Positions 26,215-36,242 of a stretch of 64,000 nucleotides of DNA are shown piece after piece. The notes beneath the pieces were generated by a model. It made no database searches and was not told the DNA's origin. It saw only the letters and a list, made by a program, of their open reading frames with translations. The translations under genes and the position numbers were made by a program. The stretch is from Bacteroidota bacterium (GTDB lineage Bacteria; Bacteroidota; Bacteroidia; AKYH767-A; 2013-40CM-41-45), in the NCBI GenBank assembly GCA_016720655.1, contig JADKKE010000010.1:134343-198342 (forward strand), given 5' to 3'. Positions within the stretch are counted from its first letter, which is position 1. The number at the start of each line of letters is the position of its first letter.

Positions 26215-27822
26215 TTAGCGTTCAACAACCAGCTTCACACCTTTCACAGTGTCACCGACTCTTACTCTGCACAAATAGGTGCCCGGTTTAATTGAACCCA
26301 GCTGAAATTGAAAATGCTGATCACCACTCAATTTTTTTTCCTGCAATAAAGTGCGGAGCAAGCGACCTTCAACGTTGAAAAGTTGTACTGCGCAGGTTTC
26401 TGTTCCATAAGGGACTGTGAAATCCACATTCAAAACATCTTTGAGTGGATTGGGATAAACAGAAAGATTGTTGACAGCATTTTTAATCTGCAGTTCATGA
26501 GTGCTGCTGACAGTCTTATCAATGAACACTTCGATCACTTGCGCGTTTGGCCTGCTCATTCCAACAGGATCCAACTGACCGACATTCGGATAATCGCTTT
26601 GGATTCCACCGACAATATAACCGATTCGTGTAACACCTGACAGTTGATTCAGGTTTACAATTCTGTTGTTCTTTAATGGCATCAATGGGTCGAGAATAAA
26701 CACTGCATTCGAACCGATGAAAGCCGGCATATTCACAGGTAATTTAAATTCACTTAAACCACCGGTTCCATCTCTGGAAATTTTACTCACTGTTGTCACA
26801 AAGGGTACCAAGGTATCCTGAATCAGTGTTTGTGTAATGGTATCCAGCGTATACAAACTCATTCCACCAAAGAAAATCGTGTGCATGAAATTATTTGTGG
26901 AATCATAAACAGGTACAACTGCAGATGTATACTGACTTAAATTCTGATTGAATGTACTTTGGTGCTGAATGGTGTTTGCAGTAATATCGATTGGTGTCAA
27001 ATACGGAAGGTCTGCATTTTTCTGGAAGACACCACCAAAAGCAGTGAAACCATAATCGCCGGAAGGATAAATCTGAGGTACAAGATTTAAATCGCGGCGA
27101 TGATAAACAGTTGTATCCTGCAAAGCACTATAATTGGAAATGGAAAGATTCACTCCATCATCCTGAATTGAGAAACGACGAATTTCATTTGTGTATTGCT
27201 GTGTGAACATTCCTCCCATAGCTACCGCTGCATACAATCCGTCAAAGCGGTGACCGAAAGTGAGGTAATAGGTGGAATCAATTTTTTCAAGCATCCCTCC
27301 TGCTACAGCCATATTCGTATCGATTATCTGACGAAAGCAAGCACCCGGACTGGTTCCGGAAGCAGCCGCAAGTTCAAGGCAATCCAAATCCACAGAAACG
27401 ATCGAAGGAAAAGTGATCCAGCTATTTTGTGCAGACATTTTCCCGTATCCGCCAATCATATAAAGGTATTTTCCATCCTGGTAAAATTCCATATTGGAAG
27501 AAGTAACAGCCTGGTAGATATCCGGCTGTAGTAATGTTGCATCCAGTGAAGTATGAGTATTGCTTACCGGATCTACAATATAGATGGAATCATTTCTACC
27601 ATATGTTGGAAAAGCCTGCATGGCCTGCATGATGTGAAGCCCGTCAATTCTCCCTCCGATGAAAATCCATTTTCCGTTCCAGTCTGCAAAAGCACCGGAA
27701 TGGGTTGCCGGAACATTTATTGAAGACGGTTGGAGGTAAACTGCGAATGGTTGTTGAGCTGTCGTACCTGTGACAACTGATACGAACAACACAAAGAAAA
27801 CCCATTGAATACTTCTATTCAT
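26215..27822 (-). CDS. T9SS-sorted kelch-like secreted protein
   Basis: 535 residues. A signal peptide (ending GTTAQ) is followed by a beta-propeller-like body with kelch-style strands: DWNGKWIFIGGRIDGLHIM, YQDGKYLYMIGGYGK, YYLTFGHRFDGLY, GDYGFTAFGGVFQ, HTIFFGGMSLYTLD and IGYIVGGIQ. A C-terminal type A sorting domain (YPNPLKDVLNVDF ... IKPGTYLCRVRVG) follows. It is probably a surface or secreted protein; the ligand is unknown. It is convergent with the lptG-like gene, 14 nt apart, and lies on the same strand as the sugar dehydrogenase upstream. Confidence 0.85.
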   Translation of the reverse strand: MNRSIQWVFFVLFVSVVTGTTAQQPFAVYLQPSSINVPATHSGAFADWNGKWIFIGGRIDGLHIMQAMQAFPTYGRNDSIYIVDPVSNTHTSLDATLLQPDIYQAVTSSNMEFYQDGKYLYMIGGYGKMSAQNSWITFPSIVSVDLDCLELAAASGTSPGACFRQIIDTNMAVAGGMLEKIDSTYYLTFGHRFDGLYAAVAMGGMFTQQYTNEIRRFSIQDDGVNLSISNYSALQDTTVYHRRDLNLVPQIYPSGDYGFTAFGGVFQKNADLPYLTPIDITANTIQHQSTFNQNLSQYTSAVVPVYDSTNNFMHTIFFGGMSLYTLDTITQTLIQDTLVPFVTTVSKISRDGTGGLSEFKLPVNMPAFIGSNAVFILDPLMPLKNNRIVNLNQLSGVTRIGYIVGGIQSDYPNVGQLDPVGMSRPNAQVIEVFIDKTVSSTHELQIKNAVNNLSVYPNPLKDVLNVDFTVPYGTETCAVQLFNVEGRLLRTLLQEKKLSGDQHFQFQLGSIKPGTYLCRVRVGDTVKGVKLVVER

Positions 27823-27849
27823 TTTGAATCTGCTATTAAGAAACCAATT

Positions 27850-29733
27850 TTACTGCTGCACAACAAGTGTGCGTGTGACACTGGCAGCACCATCACTCAA
27901 TTGAATTGAATAAATACCATTCGCCAATTCTGCATTCACAGAAACATTCGCCATTCCTTTGTTGATAGCGATTGACTTCGAGTAAACTACCTGGCCAAGC
28001 ATATTTTTTACTGAACACAAGAGAGATTTATCTTTATCAGAAACTATTTCAAGGTTGAATTTACCTGAATTCGGATTTGGATAAAGAGTAATTGTATTGA
28101 GCCAGCTATTGTCGCTGATTCCCAAACATGCATCCACTCTCACAGTTTGAGTTGCAACATAGTTACATCCCTGATTGGAATGATAGATGTAAGAGATTTC
28201 ATGTGTGCCAATGCCGGCAATTGCAGGATCGAAAGTAATGCAATGCATTCCCGGACCGCTGAAAGCACCACCCAAAGGAGAAGGCAAGAGGTTTATCGGA
28301 GAATTGTATACACAGTATAAAGTATCTAATCCTGCAAAACCAACAGTTTCGGGAACACTATGCACAAACTGAGCAGAAGCAGTATTTGTACAACCGGGAC
28401 CGGCAGATACTTCCACCGAATACAAACCTTCTGTACTTGCAAGAATACTTGCGGAATCAGCACCGGCAAGAGGAGTTCCATCAAGACTCCATATATAAGT
28501 AAAACCAGGTCCTTGCGGTACACTTAATAAAGCAGAACCGGATGCACAATCGATGACTGTATCCACACCTCCGTTGATATAGGTTGCAGGAGTACAATCC
28601 GCAGAAGAGAACTTGTATATATTTCCTGAACTCACTCCTCCACAATACAATTCTCCAAAGCGGTCTTCACCGAAACAAGAAACATTTGTGGGTCCGATGT
28701 TTCCGAGATTGGTAACAGTATAAACACCCAGAGAATCAACTTCCAAATAGCGAATACTGGAAACACAATAGTCTGTGAAAAAATATTTCTTCCACATGTC
28801 ATTGTGGGAACCGCCTCTGTATCGGTAACCACCACTGACAGAACAATTACTACTTACATGTGCGTAGGTATACACCGGACCGGTATAACTCGAAAGCGGG
28901 AGACAGCCTGCACCTGACGAATATTGACTGGTTCCTTCCCAGCATTTCCATCCGTAATTTCTACCACCTTGTGCCCATGCCGGTTGAAAATCTATTTCCT
29001 CAACTGCACCCTGACCAACATCTCCAATCCACAAGTCACCGGTAATACGGTCGAAACTCCAGCGCCATGGATTTCTCACTCCGATTGACCAAATCTCTTC
29101 TCTTCCACTAAGTCCGGAACAAGGGTAAGGATTTCCCGGAGGAATTTCATAAGTAGCGATCGAAGGATCAACTTTTATCCTAAGCATTTTTCCGAGTAAA
29201 GAATCTCTGTTTTGTGCACGGTTCTCCGGATCTCCTCCGGAACCACCATCACCCATACCAATGTACAAATACCCATCCGGACCGAATGCAAGATGACCAC
29301 CATTGTGGTTGGAATAAGGCTGCCAGATGGTGAGAAGAATTTCTTCTGTAGCCGGATCCACAGAATCCGGATTTGTTGCGCTTACACGGAATCTTGAAAT
29401 GCGTGTATCACCATGAGTTCGGGCTGTGTAGTTCACATAAAAATATCCGCTCGTTGCAAAGTCCGGAGCAAAGGCAAGTCCGAGCAAACCTTGCTCACTG
29501 CTTAACTGTACTCTGGAAACGATATTCAGAAATGGATATGTATTTTTTACACCATCTGTATCAACAATTTGAATTCTGCCGGCTTGTTCAAGAATAAACA
29601 AACGATCATCGCCACAGTTTTTAATGTCTACCGGACTACTAAATCCGCTTGAAAATAAAGTAGCTGTAATTTGTGAATAAGCATTAAAAGAGGCAATAAA
29701 TGCGATAATAAGGGAGAGTACTGTTTTTTTCAT
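27850..29733 (-). CDS. PQQ-dependent sugar dehydrogenase-like protein with T9SS sorting domain
   Basis: 627 residues; start at the ATG of MKKTVLSLIIAFIASFNAYS (signal peptide) rather than an upstream ATG at 29835. Glucose/sorbosone dehydrogenase propeller (about 20-360): FSSPVDIKNCGDDRLFILEQ, EQGLLGLAFAPDFATSG, RISRFRVS, HNGGHLAFGPDGYLYIGMGD, IWSIGVRNPWRWSFD, WIGDVGQGAVEEID. These match the soluble quinoprotein family (catalytic His in the NHNGGHL motif). Then Ig/PKD-like segments (FTYIWSLDGTPLAGADSASI) and a type A sorting domain (YPNPNSGKFNLEI). It would oxidise sugars or related carbohydrates outside the cell; the substrate is not known. Confidence 0.9.
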   Translation of the reverse strand: MKKTVLSLIIAFIASFNAYSQITATLFSSGFSSPVDIKNCGDDRLFILEQAGRIQIVDTDGVKNTYPFLNIVSRVQLSSEQGLLGLAFAPDFATSGYFYVNYTARTHGDTRISRFRVSATNPDSVDPATEEILLTIWQPYSNHNGGHLAFGPDGYLYIGMGDGGSGGDPENRAQNRDSLLGKMLRIKVDPSIATYEIPPGNPYPCSGLSGREEIWSIGVRNPWRWSFDRITGDLWIGDVGQGAVEEIDFQPAWAQGGRNYGWKCWEGTSQYSSGAGCLPLSSYTGPVYTYAHVSSNCSVSGGYRYRGGSHNDMWKKYFFTDYCVSSIRYLEVDSLGVYTVTNLGNIGPTNVSCFGEDRFGELYCGGVSSGNIYKFSSADCTPATYINGGVDTVIDCASGSALLSVPQGPGFTYIWSLDGTPLAGADSASILASTEGLYSVEVSAGPGCTNTASAQFVHSVPETVGFAGLDTLYCVYNSPINLLPSPLGGAFSGPGMHCITFDPAIAGIGTHEISYIYHSNQGCNYVATQTVRVDACLGISDNSWLNTITLYPNPNSGKFNLEIVSDKDKSLLCSVKNMLGQVVYSKSIAINKGMANVSVNAELANGIYSIQLSDGAASVTRTLVVQQ

Positions 29734-29786
29734 ATCAGGGAGAGAGGTATTTGGTAGTTCTACAAAAATAGAAAACCAAATGATTC

Positions 29787-30095
29787 TCAGCACATGAAAA
29801 GAAAAATAAGCCTGATAAAAACAGCTTGCCGACAAGGAATTAAAAAAACATGGGATTCTTCCATGAAAAAGCCCGGCGGATGGCCGGGCTTAGAAATCTT
29901 TTGTGTGTTGGTTGAATCAAAAATTACTGTAAAGGTAAAGAACACAATCGCGGAAACAAGGATTGCGTCAACAATCAAAATCATGTACAGACTGATGGGG
30001 ATCTCCGCTTTAGCGTCTTGAAAATTGTCAGCTTGTTGACCCTGTTCATCTTCTTCCATATGATTGTAAGTAACTACGGGTTCGCTTTTCATCAT
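29787..30095 (-). CDS. Small single-pass membrane protein of unknown function
   Basis: The frame gives 102 residues: a hydrophilic acidic start (EEDEQGQQADNFQDAKAEIP), one membrane helix (LYMILIVDAILVSAIVFFTF) and a tail. A strong minus-strand terminator (29866-29891) lies inside codons 69-76, and another frame would stop (KDF) just before it. So the true protein may end near 29893, about 67 residues, with the written frame altered by one base. No family recognised. Confidence 0.5.
   Translation of the reverse strand: MMKSEPVVTYNHMEEDEQGQQADNFQDAKAEIPISLYMILIVDAILVSAIVFFTFTVIFDSTNTQKISKPGHPPGFFMEESHVFLIPCRQAVFIRLIFLFMC
29866..29891 (-). terminator. Rho-independent terminator
   Basis: On the minus strand AAGCCCGGC-catcc-GCCGGGCTT is followed by TTT (T-tract at 29870-29866 overlaps the stem end). 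It would end the transcript of the small membrane protein gene and separate it from the sugar dehydrogenase gene. Confidence 0.85.
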
Positions 30096-30507
30096 ATTGT
30101 ATTTTTATTTAAGAATACAACCGAAAGCCATTTTGTATGAGCTTTTTTTAGTGAGAATCATACCTTGTAAGTTTTCACAAGTTAAATTTCAAAAAACCGG
30201 ATCAATCACTGTAATCAATGAATCTGACCAAGTACCCCAACAAAAACGATTGTAAGAAATTCTTTCGATTTTGAATAATTAATAATAACCCAATCCCTTT
30301 CGTAAAAATCCGGAAAACCTGTCAAAACAATTCCTGGCAGTGAGCATCAAAAAAAATAAAAACTCAGGTATTCAGAATGAATTCACATTGAATTCAAAAT
30401 CTATTTTTCCATTCAAAACAACCATTGGATCATTTAGAAAAGCAAGATTAAAATTCATTTTTTTTCTATTTTTAAAGGCTTCTAATCAAATTTTAAAAAC
30501 AGACGAA
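30096..30507. other. Divergent A/T-rich spacer
   Basis: The spacer separates the minus-strand small membrane protein gene from the plus-strand T9SS gene at 30508. The frame of the latter is open upstream to 30340, but that stretch has no signal peptide pattern and lies before the evident start. No repeat or clear promoter box was found. Confidence 0.4.
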
Positions 30508-32178
30508 ATGAAAACAAAATCTACATTCAGAAACTCTTCATTTTTTTTATCATTCTTCGTGCTGGTATTTACCGGTTTTGCAACACTTGCCGGTCCCGGT
30601 GATCCGAAACATCCGGAACTTTTAAGCAATCCTGTTATCAGCCCTTCGTCTTTAAATTCCGGAGATGATGTCATTATCAGCAATACTCCGGAAGATCAGA
30701 CGAATTCAGAAATCGTGGTATCCGGTTATGGCTGGATTTATCACCTCATGGGAATTCAAAGTGGTTCTGTTGGTGGTATGAGATTGTCAGTTTCCAAGGA
30801 TAATGGAATTACATTTTCTGATTTGTATACTTTTACATCCGCAGGATTGAGCTGGTACGGACTGGATCTTGCCGTTGCAGGCTATGACAGCGCGAGTTCA
30901 AAAGTTTTCATTTCAGGAATCCGATACGAAGACGCGACTTCCGGGCACAATCCATTTTTGTATGTTGTAAGCGGATTGGATGGTTCTTATATCGGACAAC
31001 CTTTTATATTTGAAAATGGTACAGATTCAGTGTACACAACTTCATTGGTGACTGATTTTGGATTTCCTTCTCTGGCTTCTTCTCCCTATGGTGTTGCAAT
31101 GGCCTATTCTAAATTTGGCAGTCCGACAGATTCTCTATTGATCGTAACTTCAGTTGATGGCGGCGGGATCTGTTCACTTCCTGTTTTTGTTGCATCATCA
31201 ACACGTTTTTTTGGACAAATATCTCTAGCATACGGGCATTCACAGAGCTGGAGTAATGGTCGTTTATTCCTTGCTGCACATGAACATGATTTTGGTGTTG
31301 AAAACGGAAACGTACGGATGTTCCGAACGGATGCAGGCTTCAATGACAATGTGATTGTGAATCTGGGTTACATTGACAGTCTGGATACTTATACCAATGG
31401 TCATGTGCGAAATCCGACCTTATCCATGCAGAATAACGGTACTAACAATGATAGCAGTGGACTGTCTGCAGCTTTAATCTTTGATTGCGACATTCATGGA
31501 GATGGATCGGATCTTGATCTCAATGGATTCACAAGTTACGACCCTGTCTTGGGAAATTTCTGGTCCAAAACTTTTGCGGATGTATCCTTTGGTATCACGC
31601 TTCAGCCAAACTTGAATTTCGATCCTGTGAATTCCAATTTTCTCCTTACGTATTTTGATTCAAGTGCATCCTCTCTCTTTTTCAAATACACAAATTTCAA
31701 TTTTGGTAGCGGTGCTGTTTGGAATCTGATTTATTCACAGTACAATGACATTCCTGCTCCGAATGCCGGAACCCTGCTTAACCCGTGGCCAAAAGTTGCA
31801 ATTGATCCGGTCTTCAACCAGGTTGTATTCAGCTGGAGAAATGAAACCATAAACGGAGGTGCCTGTTTATTTGATGCAGAATTTAGTACCAATAAAATCG
31901 ACGATGTGTCAAACTCCGATTTGACTAAATTGAGCCTCGCACCGAATCCGGCGGATCGGGAATTGACACTGAATTTTACAATAGAAAAATCAGAAAACAT
32001 TCTTCTTCAAATGAGAAATGTAGCAGGACAGGAAATAGTTTTGAACCAAAACCTTCAGGCGATCGCCGGAGAAAACTCCCTTCAGCTGGATGTTTCTTCC
32101 TTTGCTTCCGGGATTTATTCGCTCAGTATAATCACTTCAAAAGGAAGTTTCAATCAAAAAATCGTACTTACTCATTAA
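30508..32178 (+). CDS. T9SS-sorted secreted protein with propeller-like body
   Basis: 556 residues; start at MKTKSTFRNSSFFLSFFVLV (signal peptide). The body (about 40-460) carries features of BNR/sialidase-like propellers: RLSVSKDNGITFSDLYTF, IVTSVDGGGICSLP, GRLFLAAHEHDFG, RNPTLSMQNNGTNND. These resemble proteins that record a physiological signal only in sequence style, and no catalytic residues of sialidases are evident. A type A sorting domain ends the protein (LSLAPNPADRELTLNF ... FASGIYSLSIITSKG). A terminator follows 22 nt later. Confidence 0.82.
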   Translation: MKTKSTFRNSSFFLSFFVLVFTGFATLAGPGDPKHPELLSNPVISPSSLNSGDDVIISNTPEDQTNSEIVVSGYGWIYHLMGIQSGSVGGMRLSVSKDNGITFSDLYTFTSAGLSWYGLDLAVAGYDSASSKVFISGIRYEDATSGHNPFLYVVSGLDGSYIGQPFIFENGTDSVYTTSLVTDFGFPSLASSPYGVAMAYSKFGSPTDSLLIVTSVDGGGICSLPVFVASSTRFFGQISLAYGHSQSWSNGRLFLAAHEHDFGVENGNVRMFRTDAGFNDNVIVNLGYIDSLDTYTNGHVRNPTLSMQNNGTNNDSSGLSAALIFDCDIHGDGSDLDLNGFTSYDPVLGNFWSKTFADVSFGITLQPNLNFDPVNSNFLLTYFDSSASSLFFKYTNFNFGSGAVWNLIYSQYNDIPAPNAGTLLNPWPKVAIDPVFNQVVFSWRNETINGGACLFDAEFSTNKIDDVSNSDLTKLSLAPNPADRELTLNFTIEKSENILLQMRNVAGQEIVLNQNLQAIAGENSLQLDVSSFASGIYSLSIITSKGSFNQKIVLTH

Positions 32179-32199
32179 TCTTAACAATCTCATCATGTC

Positions 32200-32232
32200 A
32201 AAGGCTTCTCCCTGGAGGAGCCTTTGTTTTTT
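32200..32232 (+). terminator. Rho-independent terminator
   Basis: AAAGGCTTCTCC-ctg-GAGGAGCCTTT at 32200-32225 followed by GTTTTTT. It ends the transcript of the T9SS gene at 30508. Confidence 0.88.
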
Positions 32233-32349
32233 AATCAGGTTTGGCATTCGGAAATTTTGACAATTCAGCCTTGATTCTATCCTAAAATGCCGAATCCATA
32301 CCGGAAAAACGCAAATCAAAATTTAATTTTTAATTCCTTGCCTTTTCAT

Positions 32350-32357
32350 TAAATTTG
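32350..32357 (+). promoter_or_regulatory. -7 promoter box TAAATTTG
   Basis: A perfect match to TAnnTTTG 18 nt before the ATG at 32376. The expected -33 position holds TTTT instead of TTTG, so this is only a weak promoter candidate. Confidence 0.35.
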
Positions 32358-32375
32358 AAAAATGCTCCTGTTTCC

Positions 32376-35300
32376 ATGTTAAAAAAATACACCCTTATTT
32401 TACTATTGTCATTTCCGTTCTTACTACAGGGACAAACTGTCATCTGGGCCGAAGATTTTAACAATGGATGTACGGACAACTGTGGAGCAGACGGTTACAC
32501 CAGCACGAATGGAACCTGGACTGTTGTAGATATGGCTGCTCCCGGCGATGTCGCAAATGAATGGTTCGTCAGCTGTGCAGAAAATGGTGAACCTATTGGA
32601 AGTTGTGGAGCAGGTTGCGGAAACAATGCAACTTTACATGTGGGAAGTGTCCCCTGCTCAATTTGCATCACCTGCCCAAGCGGGGACTGTGGTGCTGCTT
32701 ACAATGCCGGACCCAGTTCCATCACCGGCGAAGATCCGACAACAAACAAGCGTGTCATTTCTCCACTTATTAATACAGTAGGAAAAACAAATATTTCTCT
32801 CCATTTTAAATACATCGAACTCGGCAACAATGCCCTGGATGATGCAATGGTAGAATTCAGTGTCGACGGAGGGGCAAGTTGGCTGGGCTATACCAATACT
32901 CCAAAAACTCCTTTTACATGTCCAGGACAAGGTTTCTGGACTTCCTTTTCCTCCATCCTGCCTTCCATTTGTGAGAACATTCCTAATTTACGGCTTGCCT
33001 TTCGATGGATAAACAATGATGATGGCGTAGGCAATGATCCTTCTTTTGCAGTTGATGATATAGAACTTTCGGTTCCAAGTGCTGCTCTTCCAACAGCTGC
33101 ATTCACTATTTCAACTCCTACACCGGATTGCGATACCACTTGTGTCGGACTTACTAATTCATCAACAGGAAATCCTACCTCCTGGACATGGACTTGTCCT
33201 GCTGCTATAAATTCTCCGCAATCCTCTTCTGCTCCACAACCATTTTGTTTTACAACTTCCGGAACATTTCCGATAACTCTTACTGTTAGTAATACAAATG
33301 GATCAAATTCTCTTACACAAAATGTTAGTGTTACGGTTTCTCCTTCTCCTCAACCCGCTTTCTCAACATCAGATGCTCTGTTGTGCAGAGGAGAATGTAC
33401 AGGTTTCAGTAATTTAACTTCGGGCACAATAAATTCAGTCAGCTGGAATTTTACAGGCGGCACTCCTTCAAGTTCAACTTCTTCCAATCCTTCTTCTGTT
33501 TGTTATGCTGCTGCCGGAAGCTATGCCGTTACGCTGACTGTCAACAATGGTACATGTTCAGCAAGCGTGACGCAAAACAGTTTTATCACAGTAAATGCTG
33601 CAACTGTTCCTACAGTAACTGTGAATGGAGCAATCCTCACTTCTACTTCCGCTCAATCCTATCAATGGTATAGTGTTCAGAATGGTCTCATACCCGGAGC
33701 AACACAAATAACATACACTGCTTCACAGGCAGGTAATTATTATGTGATTATTACAGATGTGAACGGATGCACTGCTCAATCTGCTACCGTAAATCTTATC
33801 GCACCGGTAGCATCATTTTCTGTTACATCAACAAGCCCGGGCTGCACTACCACATGCGTTGAATTCACTGATAATTCTACCGGAAATCCGACACAATGGT
33901 CCTGGTCATGTCCCGGAGCAATAAATCCTTTGCAAACAGGAATTTCTCCTGTCCAATTTTGTTTCGCAAGTTCCGGATCATACACGACAACCTTAACTGT
34001 AAGCAATGCTCTCGGTTCATCAACATTTTCCCAAACTTTAAATGTCAATTTACTTCCGACACCGGTAATAAATTTTAGTGCGAATGATGCACAGCTGTGT
34101 GCCGGAGAATGTACCGGTTTTACAAACCTGACACCCGGAACCATTGCTACAAGCAATTGGTCTTTTCAGGGAGGAAACCCTTCTACTTCCTCTTCAACAA
34201 ATCCCGCTTCAGTTTGCTTTGCTAATTCCGGGACCTATTCTGTAACGCTGACTGTGAGCAATGGCTCCTGCACCTCTACGCAAACGAATTCGAATTTTAT
34301 TACTGTGAATTCCGCTTCAGTTCCGGTGATTACAATCAACGGTTCACTCCTTACTTCATCACCGGCTCAAAGCTATCAGTGGTACAGTGTACAAAATGGA
34401 ATTATCGCAGGAGCCACCTTGAGTACTTATACAGCAAGTCCGGGTCAGGATTACTATGTGGTCATCACAGATCTCAATGGATGTACAGCACAATCATCAA
34501 CAGTAAATATTGCAGGTCCAAGTGCAGGATTTTCGACAGCAGGAAACAATCCGGGTTGTGATACATCTTGTGTTTCATTGACCGACAATTCTTCCGGAAA
34601 TCCTACAAGCTGGTCATGGTCTTGTCCGGGTGCTGTGAATCCAAATCAAACCGGCCCTACTCCCGCTGCATTTTGCTTCACCACTTCAGGAACGTATACT
34701 GTCACGCTTACGGTGAGTAATGCCATCGGTTCAAATACTTTTTCACAGGCACTCACAGTGACCATGCTTCCCGTTCCGGTTGTTGCATTTTCAGCAAATG
34801 ATGTGATGCTCTGTACCGGTGAATGCATCGGATTCACGAATCAGACTTCGGGTACAATTAACTCCAGTACTTGGTCGTTTCAGGGAGCAATCCCATCTAC
34901 ATCGAATGTATTAAATCCTGGATCTATTTGTTACGCTAATTCCGGAACTTATGAAGTGTCGCTGACAGTAAGTAACGGTTCATGCAGTTCAACACAAACC
35001 ATTTCAAATTACATAACTGTAAATTCAGTAAGTGTTCCTGTGATCACTATCAATGGAAACTTACTTACTTCCTCTCCGGCACAAAGTTATCAATGGTACA
35101 GCGTTCAAAATGGATTAATTACCGGAGCAACACAAAGTACCTATACAGCGAGTCCGGGTGAAGATTATTATGTTGTGATCACTGATCTCAATGGATGTAC
35201 GGCACAATCTGCAACAGTGAATCTTGCAGGACCAAGTGCAGCCTTCTCAACAGCGAGTATAAACCCCGGTTGTGATACTTCCTGTGTTGCCTTGTCCGAC

Positions 35301-36215
35301 AATTCAAGTGGCAATCCGGTTCAATGGACATGGACTTGTCAGGGCGCTGTGAATCCTGTACAAAGTGGTTCAATTCCTCTTCCTTTTTGCTTTACACAAT
35401 CGGGATCATATCCTGTCACATTGATTGTGAGTAATGGTGGCGGAACAGATTCAATCACACAAACCATTGTTGTGAACATGCTCCCTTCCCCGGAAGTATT
35501 TTTCACATCATCAGATTCTATTCTTTGCCCGGGAGAATGTACCTCCTTTAGCAATATCACTGCCGGAACTGTAGCAAGTTCAAACTGGTTTTTTTCAGGA
35601 GGAACACCTTCTGCTTCAACCGATGTTAATCCAACGAATATTTGCTATTCAAATGCAGGAGTATTTCCGGTGACATTGACGGTCAGCAATGGAACCTGTA
35701 TGAAGACGCGTTCCATAGTAAACTATATAACCGTTCAGTCACCGCCGGTTCCAACGATTAGTGCGAATGGAAATGTCCTCACAAGCTCAACAGCTTTAAG
35801 CTATCAATGGTACAGTGTTCAGAGCGGCTTGATTGCCGGCGCCAATTTGATATCCTACACAGTCATTACAACAGGTGAATATTACGTTGTAATTACCGAC
35901 CAAAATGGTTGCACATCAGAATCTGCACAGATCCATGTGGATGTTGACGGAATCGAAGATATCGGACAAACAATATTCACTTTGTTCCCAAATCCGGTTC
36001 GGTCTGAGCTTAAAATCATTTCCAAAAAAGCAATCCCGGGAACTGTAAAATTAGAACTGTTCTCGATTTCAGGAAAAAGAGTTCTTGCTTTGAAATACAG
36101 AAACAAGCAGGAATTTTCAATCGATCTGAGCGAACTCCCTGCCGGTTTGTATACTTTAAAAATACAAAGCAGTGAATCTGAAAGTGCTTATAAAGTGGTA
36201 AAACTAGATGATTGA
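32376..36215 (+). CDS. Giant PKD-repeat T9SS-sorted adhesin-like protein
   Basis: 1279 residues; start at MLKKYTLILLLSFPFLLQGQ (signal peptide). N-terminal domain (about 20-235) resembles a MAM/jelly-roll fold: IWAEDFNNGCTDNCGADGYT, WFVSCAENGEP, NISLHFKYIELGNNALDDAM, SFAVDDIELS, Cys-rich. Four modules of about 238 residues follow (from about nt 33090), each made of two PKD domains (GNPTSWTWTCP ... FPITLTVSN) and one Ig-like unit (QSYQWYSVQNGLI ... YYVVITDLNGCTAQS). A type A sorting domain closes it (LFPNPVRSELKI ... LPAGLYTLKIQS). Probably a surface or matrix adhesin. Possibly co-transcribed with the hydrolase that begins 27 nt downstream. Confidence 0.93.
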   Translation: MLKKYTLILLLSFPFLLQGQTVIWAEDFNNGCTDNCGADGYTSTNGTWTVVDMAAPGDVANEWFVSCAENGEPIGSCGAGCGNNATLHVGSVPCSICITCPSGDCGAAYNAGPSSITGEDPTTNKRVISPLINTVGKTNISLHFKYIELGNNALDDAMVEFSVDGGASWLGYTNTPKTPFTCPGQGFWTSFSSILPSICENIPNLRLAFRWINNDDGVGNDPSFAVDDIELSVPSAALPTAAFTISTPTPDCDTTCVGLTNSSTGNPTSWTWTCPAAINSPQSSSAPQPFCFTTSGTFPITLTVSNTNGSNSLTQNVSVTVSPSPQPAFSTSDALLCRGECTGFSNLTSGTINSVSWNFTGGTPSSSTSSNPSSVCYAAAGSYAVTLTVNNGTCSASVTQNSFITVNAATVPTVTVNGAILTSTSAQSYQWYSVQNGLIPGATQITYTASQAGNYYVIITDVNGCTAQSATVNLIAPVASFSVTSTSPGCTTTCVEFTDNSTGNPTQWSWSCPGAINPLQTGISPVQFCFASSGSYTTTLTVSNALGSSTFSQTLNVNLLPTPVINFSANDAQLCAGECTGFTNLTPGTIATSNWSFQGGNPSTSSSTNPASVCFANSGTYSVTLTVSNGSCTSTQTNSNFITVNSASVPVITINGSLLTSSPAQSYQWYSVQNGIIAGATLSTYTASPGQDYYVVITDLNGCTAQSSTVNIAGPSAGFSTAGNNPGCDTSCVSLTDNSSGNPTSWSWSCPGAVNPNQTGPTPAAFCFTTSGTYTVTLTVSNAIGSNTFSQALTVTMLPVPVVAFSANDVMLCTGECIGFTNQTSGTINSSTWSFQGAIPSTSNVLNPGSICYANSGTYEVSLTVSNGSCSSTQTISNYITVNSVSVPVITINGNLLTSSPAQSYQWYSVQNGLITGATQSTYTASPGEDYYVVITDLNGCTAQSATVNLAGPSAAFSTASINPGCDTSCVALSDNSSGNPVQWTWTCQGAVNPVQSGSIPLPFCFTQSGSYPVTLIVSNGGGTDSITQTIVVNMLPSPEVFFTSSDSILCPGECTSFSNITAGTVASSNWFFSGGTPSASTDVNPTNICYSNAGVFPVTLTVSNGTCMKTRSIVNYITVQSPPVPTISANGNVLTSSTALSYQWYSVQSGLIAGANLISYTVITTGEYYVVITDQNGCTSESAQIHVDVDGIEDIGQTIFTLFPNPVRSELKIISKKAIPGTVKLELFSISGKRVLALKYRNKQEFSIDLSELPAGLYTLKIQSSESESAYKVVKLDD
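33090..35940 (+). repeat. Four tandem 714-717 nt coding modules
   Basis: Modules start near 33090, 33801, 34518 and 35235. The Ig-like unit (SYQWYSVQNG) and Cys pattern (NPGCDTSCV, CTGECTGF) are the most conserved parts. Modules 2 and 3 are the most alike, which points to recent duplication by recombination within the gene. Confidence 0.85.
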
Positions 36216-36242
36216 TCCAGAGTATAGGAGGTCCAGATTCAG

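Noticed and set aside
30340..30507. N-terminal extension of the T9SS gene at 30508
   Set aside because: The extension is hydrophilic and precedes a typical signal peptide; the ATG at 30508 is the better start.
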